From Diploptera punctata (lineage: Eukaryota; Arthropoda; Insecta; Blattodea; Blaberidae): a stretch of 64,000 bases of DNA. The stretch spans positions 1 to 64,000 of the forward strand of contig JASPKZ010007297.1 of assembly GCA_030220185.1 (NCBI GenBank). Reading direction: 5' to 3'. The translations under genes were made by a program, and so were the position numbers. The notes beneath the pieces were generated by a model, which saw nothing but the letters and a program-made list of their open reading frames with translations, searched no databases and was not told the DNA's origin. Below are positions 55,362-64,000 of this stretch, one piece after another (positions within the stretch are counted from its first letter, which is position 1; each line of letters opens with the position of its first letter).

Positions 55362-55366
<5 letters not shown>
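55204..55366 (-). mobile_element. LINE-E 3' end
   Basis: Sister of 45197-45375; (AAT)n tail at 55206-55223, then TTTATTTATTCTGGCAGAGT to ACATTAAATGTAGCAATGTA. TA at 55316-55317 is the empty equivalent of TAGGCCTA at 45288. Confidence 0.85.

Positions 55367-55413
<47 letters not shown>
55366..55413. repeat. (TA)n microsatellite
   Basis: About 24 units starting exactly at the GTA where the sister copy continues GTAAATTTCATG. Confidence 0.97.
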
Positions 55414-55415
<2 letters not shown>

Positions 55416-55750
55416 TATTATAATTTAAATTCTCGCGGATATAAGAATGATTAAGAAAGTTTCTTAGGTTTTCTGCATCAAGGATTCAAGGTTGGCCTCT
55501 CGCTACTGATCCCGATGTTTTGACAAGATCCGAATTGTCATTATCAAGGAATGATACAATAAATAAAACTTATATTATTAAAAACTCAGGAAAATGCCAT
55601 CATTATATGTGAGGATTTACCTGGTACCCGAAATTAAACATTTACTCTTCCAATCGCCATGTTTGGTTTGTCACAATGTATACTATACAATTTAATTAAC
55701 TCTAAAATTGCAAACGTATCCTATAATATACATTAGTTTAATTTATTTAA
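55414..55750. other. No recognised feature
   Basis: AT-rich; nothing supported. Confidence 0.35.
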
Positions 55751-55754
55751 TACT

Positions 55755-56710
55755 AGGTAATACCCGGCGTGTGCTGCTACGTCTAAATAAATGAAAATTA
55801 ATGTGCTTTTATGTTTAGTTGAATAAGTAAAAGGAAAAATAATTATACATTTATATTTTTTGATAACCCGTGCTGATTACCCGGCGTTAGCCCGGGAATC
55901 TACTTATCCCGATCTTCTTAACATAAATGAGCTGAAATACGAAAATCAATGTGTTTTATGTTTAGTTAAATAAGAAAAGGTAGAAATGTATATCGTAATT
56001 ATTTTTAGATACCCCATGCTGTTTACCCGACGTTGTCCGGGAATCTGCCCATCCCGATCTTCTTGGCATAAATAAGCTGAAAGACGAAAATTGATGTACT
56101 TCTTATGATTAGTTGAATAAGTAAAATGAAAAATAATTATAAATGTATATCCTAATTATTTTAAGATTCCCGTGTTGATTACCCGGTGTTGCCTAGGAAT
56201 CTACTTATCTCGAACTTCTTGGCATAAATGAGCTAAAAAACGAAATTCTGTATTGCGAGTGATCCGTAAAAGAATACCCACCATGTGCTGCTATGCTTGC
56301 TCAGGAATCTACATACTTACCTCAATCTTCTTGGCATCAATTAAATACAAAATGGTTATTGTGAGTTATCCGTAAGAGATAAACATATACCGTCACGGAC
56401 TTTTTTTGTAGAGCTTTTTGAGATATTCAATTCTGTGTACATTAATTTTGTGTATTTGTTATGGTTTAGGCAGCGTAAGCCATTTAAGCGTCTAAAGTGC
56501 TATTTTTTTTTCACATTTTCCACTACAAAGGGAGATTTTTAAGGGTGTAGGTTTGAGTATCACAACTCTCTTATAGCCTATGTTCATCCCGGGAACTTCT
56601 TGAATATTTTACAAAAAGCCCCATCACAATCGGATCAACGGCATGGCCGAGCATAAAGCACTAACAAACAAACAAACAAACTAACTAACATTCATTTTTG
56701 TATATTAGAT
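55755..56710 (+). repeat. CCGGCGTT-type long interspersed repeat with internal ~150-bp units
   Basis: Starts GGTAATACCCGGCGTGTGCT and holds three internal repeats with GATTACCCGGCGTT near 55875, 56016 and 56177 (146-156 bp apart), each followed by CCGATCTTCTT-GGCATAAAT. Then a unique part (GTTTAGGCAGCGTAAGCC, CCCCATCACAATCGGATCAA) and a CAAACAAACAAAC end. It matches 62175-63112 nearly throughout. Non-coding; class unknown to me. Confidence 0.88.
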
Positions 56711-57000
56711 TTCAATAAAGTAATAGAAAGTTAGGGCGTAAAAGTTGACATCTGAATTTAGAGGTAATTTTGTATTTAAAATGAAGCATCCATTAGTAAA
56801 ACCTAAAAAATTGTGGAGCATCCAGAAAAAAACTTAAACATTCGTAAATAACTATTTCACATTTCGCCTTAATTAGTTTACTACACATTACATTGAATTC
56901 GTAACTAAAATGTAGTGCTAAACTACATTCATTTTTCATAGCGCTGAATACATAAGTTTTAATAGATAGCGACACGACGAATTTTGATGCGTACCAAATA
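56711..57000. other. No recognised feature
   Basis: AT-rich spacer. Confidence 0.3.
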
Positions 57001-57004
57001 ATTT

Positions 57005-57300
57005 TACAAAAGTATGTAATTTAGATTTAGATTAGGATAAATTAATGCACGCCATATTAGTTTACAGAAGTGAATGATTTATTTAGTTAGATTTAGACGA
57101 GGACAAGTTAATTTAGGCCTACACCAGATTAGTTTACAAGAGCATGTGATTTATTTAGTTAGATTTAGATAAGGTCAGGTGTACACCAGATTGATTATAC
57201 CAGTGTGCATGTGTGTGTGTGATTTATTTTGTCAGGTTTACATAAATACAAGATAGTGTGCACCAGATGAGTGAAATGTAACATGTAATTTATTTAATTA
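57005..57300 (+). repeat. Degenerate ~70-bp tandem repeat
   Basis: Units with GTGATTTATTTAGTTAGATT and TACACCAGATTAGTTTACA recur at about 57075, 57148 and 57215, after weaker units from 57018. One unit carries TAGGCCTA. Confidence 0.7.
57114..57121. other. TAGGCCTA site, empty in the next repeat unit
   Basis: Reads TTTAGGCCTACACCAGATTA; the next unit reads GGTGTACACCAGATTGATTA at 57179. TA before CACCAGATT has become TAGGCCTA. Confidence 0.75.
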
Positions 57301-57317
57301 GGGTCGATGGATTAATT

Positions 57318-57806
57318 GTCGTGGTGGAGTGGCTTGCGTGCTTAAATGATCCCGAGAGCTATGCCGGCGGTAGCATTGCTGCCGATAGGGTTACCTATGC
57401 CGGACTGGTCGAAGGTGATAAGCCAGACGAAAAAAGTACCTTGGTCGAAAGAGTGACGATCTTTCACCGTAAAAATACAACCGTCAAGAAATGCGGACAT
57501 GGGTTCAACTGGAGTAAAATTTTCCGGAGGTAAAATAGTCCCCCATTCGGTTCTCCGGGCGGAGACTACTTCAGGGAACCCATGCCAAAGGCCATGGAAG
57601 CTTCTAGTAGGAAAACCAGAGGGAAAACGCCCAGTTGGTAGACCAAGAATGAGGTGGGAGAATAACATTAACTATGATTTGAGGGAAGTAGACTATACAG
57701 GGGATGATTGGAAAACATTGGCTCAGGATAGGGATATATGGAGAGCTTATGTCCGCGCGGCCATGAACTTACGGGTTCGATAGTGCCAGTGAGTTTGAGT
57801 AAGTCA
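57318..57806 (+). mobile_element. Internally deleted LINE-A-type element, best copy
   Basis: 489 bp: GTCGTGGTGGAGTGGCTTGC, 5' UTR-like part to GAACCCATGCCAAAGGCCAT, then the LINE-A tail encoding KLLVGKPEGKRPVGRPRMRW, LREVDYTGDDWKTLAQDRDI and MNLRVR. ATGGATTAATT flanks it at 57307-57317 and 57807-57817. The frame running across the junction (57499-57783) is a by-product. Same junction as 29548-30080. Confidence 0.93.
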
Positions 57807-57817
57807 ATGGATTAATT

Positions 57818-58084
57818 TTATCGCTGTTCATTTTCGAGAAAAACATAAGATGGCGTAAGGATTATTGTCGATAATCGATTCAATTAAGACACCCCTTGAG
57901 ATTCGACGTTGTGTGAAAGTCAGTTTTCTTAAATATCTACTTATTTGCTGTGTAATTTTGGAAACACAGCACTGCATATTTGTTCTTCTTGTATGCCCAT
58001 ATTTTTCCTTTACAGAGATTTAGGCGCTCTCCCCCTACAGGGAAGAATTTGAACCATACTAATTTAGTTACACTTGTTTTCGCA
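57818..58084. other. No recognised feature
   Basis: Spacer between two retroelements. Confidence 0.3.
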
Positions 58085-58375
58085 TAGATGTCGTTTTGAG
58101 TGGTCCGTGGTCAGCGTTCCGCCTCATACTGACATCTAGGAAACCAAGGTAGTACTAGGACGTGAAAATTCGGTAAAATTTGCTTAGAGGCCTTTCATTC
58201 AGACTTAAGGATTTTTTTACAAGCCTGAAAATCTTCAGACACGGGACGGCTTATAGTCCCTCCCGGAGGACTTGCTCCTTGGATTTTTCCATCCTAAAAA
58301 TCCATCGACCCCGACCGGGTTTGAACCCGCGACCCTCGGGACCAGAGGCAAGGAGCTTAACCACTAGTCTACACA
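58085..58375 (-). mobile_element. SINE-3, full length
   Basis: tRNA-like head on the minus strand: TAGACTAGTGGTTAAGCTCC, CTTGCCTCTGGTCCCGAGG, GTCGCGGGTTCAAACCCGGT. Body TTTTTAGGATGGAAAAATCC and GCCTCTAAGCAAATTTTACC. The 85-codon plus-strand frame translates this SINE. Confidence 0.9.
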
Positions 58376-58629
58376 ATGAAATATTTACTCTACTTCGCCT
58401 CTATATAAAAAAAAAGTATTTTTCAATCCTGGATTAAAATCTGAATATCGAAACTGTCGTCACAACCATAAAGGCTGCTGCATTCTTCAGGTAACATAGG
58501 AAATTAAGCTTTATAAATTATTATCCTGTTTTGTTTCTTGGTGGTCTGTATTGTTTTTCTCACCTTTGACGTTCCTAAGCTTCATTTTAAAATCAAAATT
58601 ATCTCAAAATTCGAATGTCCACTTTTTGC
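58376..58629. other. No recognised feature
   Basis: AT-rich spacer. Confidence 0.3.
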
Positions 58630-58868
58630 ATAGATATTCATTAAATTGGCGTCAAATTATACAACATGAAAATAGGTAATAACTTTCGGTTATGCATTAT
58701 TTGTTTTCACTGCAGTCTAACATTTTGTAATAAGTTGTCAAATATTGGGTTTTTTACAGTTTAACAAAAGAAACATGTATTCCGTACACTATAAAAATTG
58801 AATCATAAATCCGACTTGTTGAGGAATTCCCTTAGTTTACCCAGTTCCTGCCTGACGGACTTTTTTAT
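58630..58868 (-). repeat. Unclassified repeat R5, inverse copy
   Basis: Inverse match to 21418-21640: CAAATTATACAACATG, TAACTTTCGGTTATGCATTA and AGTTCCTGCCTGACGGACTT. It ends 17 bp before the TIR element. Confidence 0.6.
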
Positions 58869-58884
58869 AGCTTAAGCCTATATA

Positions 58885-60008
58885 ACACTGGTCTACAAAA
58901 ATGTACTATTTTCCTTTCACAAGAATAAAAATAATAGAGTCTAGAAGTGTTTTTCATGCTGAATTCAAATATCATTTAAATTTTTCCGCATCAGGTAGGA
59001 GATTTTTGTGTGATATTAATTTGAATTGTTTTTATAATAATACTCATATATTTTTATAATACTACCTAGAAATGGTAGATAGTGATTTTTGGGCATAGTT
59101 TATATCTGGAATATCTCTCTTCTTAGTCCAACAGTAGTCAGCCAGCATATTAGAACTCCACTTGCCTTGGTACCCGTTTTCCATTGTAGGAATTTGGTGA
59201 TGAAGACTCTCACCTTACTCATAGCTGACAGCACCAAGAATCCAAGAAGTGAATTTTTAGACATGTTGCATCCCGTATCATTTTGTAAGAATGCAGAAGA
59301 TCAGCCACTAGGCCACGAAAGTTTTCTGCTTTATAGTTCCCAAATAACGTACATTTTTGAAAGACTCTCAGGTTGCCTTTTTCAAGTGGATTTAACAGTC
59401 TTTCAAATTTTCATCAGTCATTAATGATCGTATTTGTGGTCCTATAAAAATTCATTCTCCTAGTTTAGCATCACCATATTGGTTAATTTCGATTTCAAGT
59501 AGGCTACAATAATCCACCAGAAAGTTTATCCATAGCTTTGACGAAATTTTTCATTACCGCTAATTTAATATGCAATGGAGGTAAATATTTTTTGAAGATT
59601 CATTAAAGGGACATGTGACACATTTTCCTGGTCAGGGATAAGATATTCACATTTAGGCCTTGATTTTCCAACGTGGTGAGACTGATACATCATAAAGTCA
59701 GATTATCAGGTTTTAGCATGTCAAACATGAATTAACGTGCACATTCTTGTCTTTTGGCACTTCACCATGATGTTATACATAATTTCCTTAAATACATCTT
59801 GAATAAAATCGCTACATATAAGGTAAAGGTTCCTAAGACGGGTTAAACAGAATACTAAACTCAGACTTTAAAAAAGTAGTTGTTACAAAAAGACTATGCC
59901 TGATGGAAAAATGTTGACTACATTTCTGAATTCAGTATAAAAAATGTACTAGATTCACTGATTAGATTTCTTGTGAAGAAAACCTTGTTGACCAGTGTAA
60001 TTTGAATA
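58885..60008 (-). mobile_element. TIR element carrying an orphan gene, long copy
   Basis: Ends are ACACTGGTCTAC (58885-58896) and GTTGACCAGTGT (59997-60008), one mismatch as inverted repeats; the same ends bound 46914-47455. Between them the minus strand carries a decayed gene of one family (see 59070-59720). Homology with the short copy also covers the non-coding left part (CTGAATTCAAATATCATTT against CTGAGTTCAAATATGATAT). No transposase-like motif is visible. Confidence 0.65.
59070..59720 (-). pseudogene. Orphan arthropod gene fragment (ADYCW family)
   Basis: Minus-strand blocks in shifting frames: YLHCILN-like, VMKNFVKAMDKLSGG, ENFERLLNPLEK, ESFKNV, NYKAENFRGLVADLLHSYK, LKIHFLD, then IPTMENGYQGKWSSN and MLADYCWTKKRDIPD. 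Order and spacing fit a multicopy arthropod protein family with the hallmark GERFHQ-YQGxW-MLADYCW, of unknown function. Stops and frameshifts throughout. Confidence 0.65.
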
Positions 60009-60143
60009 TAATTTTGGTTAATTACTTTTTTATTTTACTTGGAGAAATATTACGGTTATTATACAATTTTATTTTTTCTTCGTTATTTGAAGCAAAAAGT
60101 CGTTGACTGTGACAAATTATTAAATTGTTCAATACTATTTTTT
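60009..60143. other. No recognised feature
   Basis: AT-rich spacer. Confidence 0.3.
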
Positions 60144-60560
60144 ATGAAATATTAGGTAATGCCCAGCGTGCGCTGCTACGCCTAAATAAATTTAATGTGA
60201 TTTTTAAATTTTCGTTTCAGGTAAACTCCTACACCTAATGTTTTTAGAGCATTAAGGCAGCTCACCGTACCTGAAAATGTGAATACACAATGTTATATAT
60301 TACGACGAAACAAATATGGCTGTTTACAAGAGCCAATTGTTATTTGAGGTAGCCCCCCCCCTTCTAATGGTCAGATTTCTGAGTTTTGGATAAAACCTAT
60401 CTCGGTTTATTTTAATAGCATATACTGATTTTCGTTGTGAAACATAACAAATTCCGACTGCTAGAGCGACTTTTTAAATTTTCGTTTCAGTTGAACTCCT
60501 ACACATGATGGTTTTAGAGTATACTGGACAGCAACTAAACACTGGGCATATTGGAAAACT
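60144..60560 (+). repeat. CCGGCGTT-head repeat with R6 units
   Basis: TATTAGGTAATGCCCAGCGT and GCGCTGCTACGCCTAAATAA form the head; then two units of TTAAATTTTCGTTTCAG...ACTCCTACAC (60203 and 60473, about 270 bp apart). Body differs from 55755 and 62175, so the same head is joined to other repeat units. Confidence 0.65.
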
Positions 60561-60758
60561 TGGATTTTACATATTTTTATGAAGATTGGTCGAGTGAGGG
60601 GTTTTAAAGTGTATATATAAGTCACAAGCATACGCAGACTGAATTTTCATGTATGGGCCTAAATATTACATGTATTTTTAACATCCTCATGAAATATACT
60701 TGATGCCATTATATTTTTAACATATTGCATAAGTTTTCACTAATATTTTCACAAAAGG
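60561..60758. other. No recognised feature
   Basis: AT-rich spacer. Confidence 0.3.
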
Positions 60759-61062
60759 GGGCACACCGCAGCATTAGTGGTTAAGGCACTACGGTACAAG
60801 TCGAAAGGTCGAGGGTTCGAGTCCCGGTGTGGTCAGAATCTTTAAACTGACCCAAACCTTCTGGCGGCAATATGGCCCTGGGGTCGACTCAGACTGTAAC
60901 GGAAATGAGTACCAGACGCTTTTTCTTGGGGTAAAGGCGGCCGTCACGCAGGACTAACAATCCGGATGACATCAAGTGCCGATTGTCCAGAAAAAGTGGG
61001 AGCCTTAACTTCCCACTACCCCAACTGCCTCCTGAGGCCTCTAGTGAGATCATTTTACCATC
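60759..61062 (+). mobile_element. SINE-2, full length
   Basis: CACACCGCAGCATTAGTGGT, GAGGGTTCGAGTCCCGGTG, TCTTTAAACTGACCC, GGGGTCGACTCAG, GGCGGCCGTCACGCAGG and AAAAAGTGGGAGCCTTAAC. The 3' end runs directly into a LINE-B fragment, so the TSD is not clear. Confidence 0.9.
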
Positions 61063-61245
61063 ATAATCATCATCATCCTGCCAGGTATTAGTCCTAGAAG
61101 AACTATTACGGCCTGAGAAAACGGTTTTCGTGCCATCTTTTCATAGGTCGATCAAGTGACCGTTTCCCATTTGGACAGTAGTTCATTATTGCCTTGGGGA
61201 TCCTGGATCTAGCCATTCTTGAGACATGTTCCTTCCAGTTTAATC
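61063..61245 (-). mobile_element. LINE-B-like C-terminus
   Basis: Minus strand: WKEHVSRMARSRIPKAIMNY, PNGKRSLDRPMKRWHENRF, with an ATGATGATGATTATGATGG tail at its 3' end. Short 5'-truncated copy. Confidence 0.75.
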
Positions 61246-61385
61246 ATAATCATCCTATCATATTCGCCTTGTTTAGTATGAATGTGTGGGTGAATGGTGT
61301 GTCTGTCTTAAATGTTTATCACCAAATGGCCCTGTATTCAACTGAGCACTTATCCGGGGAGACCCTCCATGTCCTGTGGTAAAAA
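61246..61385 (+). mobile_element. SINE-1 alternative tail fragment
   Basis: ATATTCGCCTTGTTTAG (also at 43751) and CTTATCCGGGGAGACCCTCC (reverse complement at 9185-9205). It has no tRNA head, but joins the odd tails of the copies at 9185 and 43598 into one subfamily. Confidence 0.55.
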
Positions 61386-62174
61386 GTATGTATGTAATTC
61401 AGAGTTTCAAAAATCTTTTCCCGGCAGGTCCTGTCGCTTTAAGGCCCGGATGGTGTAGGTCATGCAAAAGTATATGTAAAGGGAGAGATTATACCAAGGT
61501 AAAAAAAATGGTTAAATGATCATGATATAATGGAAATTAATATAAACTTGTAGTGCTTCTAAAAATAATTTGAATTGGATTAGCACGAAGTAAATACTAT
61601 ATAACTCATTTAGATTGACATTGTCATTTTGATATCAAGGTCTCAGGTTCAAATCCTTGTTATGCCTTTCGTTTTTCTTTGCTGTAAAATACTATAATAT
61701 AGTAATGATGTAAGAAGGAAAAACTAACACTAATATTATGCAGCTGTATAGTTAAGAAAACTAACAATTATGTAATTTACACTACTAAAGAATGATAAAA
61801 CAAAAATTAAAAGCATGAACAAAGCTCAAACTTCGAATCATTAAGCCAGGACTTTACTGCTGTTCCATAGAAGATAGGTATTGGATGACTCCTTAATAAA
61901 CACCATGACTCACAAACTATTTCTACTGTGCATATAGCCTTTTACAAGAACCCGAGATTTTACAGGAACCCGGGGTTCTACCTATTAAGGAGGACCAAAA
62001 TGGATCGCTCACCACCAACACTTAGTGATGGCCGCAGAGCTTCCCATCTATCTATCTTCTAGCCTATAAGCGCATATATCACATACGTAACCGCACCAGG
62101 ATCCGAAGTGGAACTTCGGATATATTCACTGTTCAAGTGTGCGGCCATTTTCATTTTTGAGAGCTATAGACCTA
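61386..62174. other. No recognised gene
   Basis: AT-rich. A tRNA B-box-like AGGTTCAAATCC at about 61645 may mark an old SINE head. Confidence 0.35.
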
Positions 62175-63112
62175 TGTGGACCTAATAACCGGCGTGCGCT
62201 GCTACGCATAAATAGATGAAAATTAACGTGCTTTTATGTTTAGTTGAATAACTAAAACGAAAAATAATTATAAATATATATTTTTTAGATACCCCTTGCT
62301 GATTACCCGGCGTTGCCCGGGAATCTATTTACCCCGATCTTCTTGACATAAATGAGCTGAAATACGAAAATTAATGTGTTTTATGTTTAGTTAAATAAGT
62401 TCGATGAAACATTTATATCGTAATTATTTTTAGATACCCCGTGCTGTTTACCCGGCGTTGTCCGGGAATTTACTCATCCCGATCTTCTTGGCATAAATGA
62501 GTTGAAAGACGAAAATTAATGTACTTCTTATGATTAGTTGAATAAGTAAAACGAAAAATAATTATACATTTATATCGTTATTATTGTATGATTCGCCGTG
62601 CTGATTACCCGGGATTCTACTTATCTCGATCTTCTTGGCATAAATGAGCTAAAAGACAAAATTCGTTATTGTGAGTTATCCGTAAAAGAATACCCGACAT
62701 GTGCTGCTATGCTTGCACAGGAATCTATGTACTTGTCTCGATCTTCTTGGCATCAATGAACGACAAAAATGGTTATTGTGAGTTATCCGTAAGAGATAAA
62801 CATATGCTGTAGCGGACTTTTTTGTAGATCGTTTTGAGATATTCAATTCTGTGTACATTAATGTTGTTTATTTGTTATGGTTTAGGCAGCGTAAGCCATT
62901 TAAGCGTCCAAAGAGCTACTATTTTTCACGTTTTTCACTACAAAGGGCGATTTATAAGGGTGTAGGATTTGAGTATCGCAACTCTCTTATAGTCTATGTT
63001 CATCCCGGGAATCTCCTGAACATTTTGCAAAAAGCCCCATCACAATCGGATCAACGGCATGGCCGCGCATAAAGTACAAACAAACATTCATTTTTATATA
63101 TTAGATTAGAAC
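62175..63112 (+). repeat. CCGGCGTT-type long interspersed repeat, second full copy
   Basis: Starts near TAACCGGCGTGCGCTGCTAC; internal units at about 62301, 62446 and 62603 (145-157 bp apart); then GTTATGGTTTAGGCAGCGTA and ATCACAATCGGATCAACGGC. Overall layout as in 55755-56710. Confidence 0.88.
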
Positions 63113-63191
63113 ATTTTTATTCATGAATGGAATTCATATTACAAAACATAAATATTCTTCGATGCAATCCGGGCTGTGAATGTTGGAATAT

Positions 63192-63541
63192 CCATCCATA
63201 GTAATTCTGCCCGAAGGCAGGTCCTTCACTGCAATCATAGCATTTTCATGCTATGTTTGCAGCTTTACTAGGGAATTGTGTAGGTGTGGTAGCTTCCCGT
63301 TGCTTTCCACACCGGTGACGGATGATGATGATAATGATAATGGTAAGGATGATAATGATAAGGATGATGGCCATATGATTTCGGGGACCGTTTGGGTCTT
63401 AAAGTTTTCCTGACATTTGTCTTACAGGTGAGGAAAAACCCCGATAAAAACCTCACCCAGAAAAACTGCCCCGACCGGGGATCGAACCCGGGCCCGCTGC
63501 GTGACAAGGCAGCACGCTACCTCGAGACCACAGCGGTGGAC
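63192..63541 (-). mobile_element. SINE-1, full length, with perfect TSD
   Basis: Intact minus-strand copy, one of the least mutated. TGTTGGAATAT flanks it at 63181-63191 and 63542-63552 (11 bp). Confidence 0.95.
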
Positions 63542-63552
63542 TGTTGGAATAT

Positions 63553-63779
63553 AATAGCCATTAAATCGCTGGGTAAACAGTGTAGTGGAAGATATCTTAG
63601 AAATAAATAAATGGATCTGTGTTCATAAAATATATTGAATAGAAGTACTAGCCCATTTGCGCAGATTTTAAATACGAATTTCTTCATAAAGTCTTATAGG
63701 CTTTGGTTTGCAAACGTACGGTTTTTCCAGAAAATGTTCACACGTTTATTCGAGGATTACTTTATAATGAAGGAGAGTA

Positions 63780-63781
<2 letters not shown>
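63553..63781. other. No recognised feature
   Basis: AT-rich spacer. Confidence 0.3.

Positions 63782-63876
<95 letters not shown>
63782..63876. repeat. (ATT)n microsatellite
   Basis: About 31 units; frames of poly-Ile and poly-Tyr across it are artefacts. Confidence 0.98.
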
Positions 63877-64000
63877 CCAGAACGAAGTGGACGAAAAATG
63901 GGATAACTATTTTGCTTTGGTAGTTTTTCGATAAAAGGTAATTTGAGATGGATATGTTATTTTGTTTATTACCCTTTAATTTAATTTAAGTTAAAACCAG
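63877..64000. other. No recognised feature
   Basis: Short end of the window; CCAGAACGAAGTGGACGAAA after the ATT tract might be coding-derived, but it is too short to judge. Confidence 0.25.

Noticed and set aside
57342..57668. 108-codon minus-strand frame across the deleted LINE
   Set aside because: It is antisense to a non-coding 5' UTR-like segment and LINE-A tail.

Overview
This window looks like repeat-dense intergenic or heterochromatic DNA from an arthropod nuclear genome, most likely an insect with a large genome such as a cockroach. The evidence is AT-rich DNA without operons, tRNA-derived SINEs with target-site duplications (TSDs), decayed LINE reverse transcriptases ending in GRPR-type C-termini, Penelope-like elements and many (ATT)n, (TA)n and (GA)n tracts. 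The species is inferred, not proven. I found no intact host protein-coding gene. Every recognisable coding segment is a fragment of a transposable element.

Labels below are local to this answer. LINE-A ends ...GRPRMRWENNI...MNLRVR with a (GTAA)n-like tail. LINE-B has FADD and AAEMKFLRxVKGCTR boxes and ends in a GRPxKRW box. LINE-C carries ATEMDFxRRAAR and RLPKSVLEW. LINE-E is a 3' end with an (ATT)n tail. LINE-F is an RNase H / zinc-knuckle C-terminus. SINE-1 to SINE-5 are five tRNA-headed families.

Layout: 1-8718 is a tandem satellite with a 205-bp monomer, about 42 units, whose sequence is a diverged copy of SINE-2 (copies at 11.2, 24.6, 25.8 and 60.8 kb). 8.7-17.5 kb holds decayed LINE-A, an inverted pair of Penelope-like 3' ends, an old 31-bp minisatellite split by later insertions, a LINE-C piece and a non-autonomous DNA element. 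17.5-34.4 kb is dense in SINE-1, SINE-2, LINE-A and LINE-B, and contains a LINE-A copy whose reverse-transcriptase YADD box is split by a second copy of that DNA element. 34-46 kb holds LINE-A/B/C ends and long (ATT)n tracts. 46-50.5 kb has a Penelope LTR remnant, a terminal-inverted-repeat (TIR) element carrying an orphan gene fragment, and a Penelope endonuclease followed by three 233-bp tandem repeats with hammerhead-ribozyme-like motifs. 50.5-64 kb continues with SINE-3/5, LINE-A/E/F, two long repeats with a CCGGCGTTGCCCGGG core, a second TIR element and an internally deleted LINE.

The most unusual signal cuts across all families: the palindrome TAGGCCTA occurs 15 times. In five places a related copy inside the window shows a simple TA at that point, so the site gained GGCCTA. 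That is the shape of a TA-target transposon footprint (TA-GG-CC-TA) or of an unnamed micro-insertion process. The window has no joint pathway; its logic is nested insertion, tandem amplification and decay.
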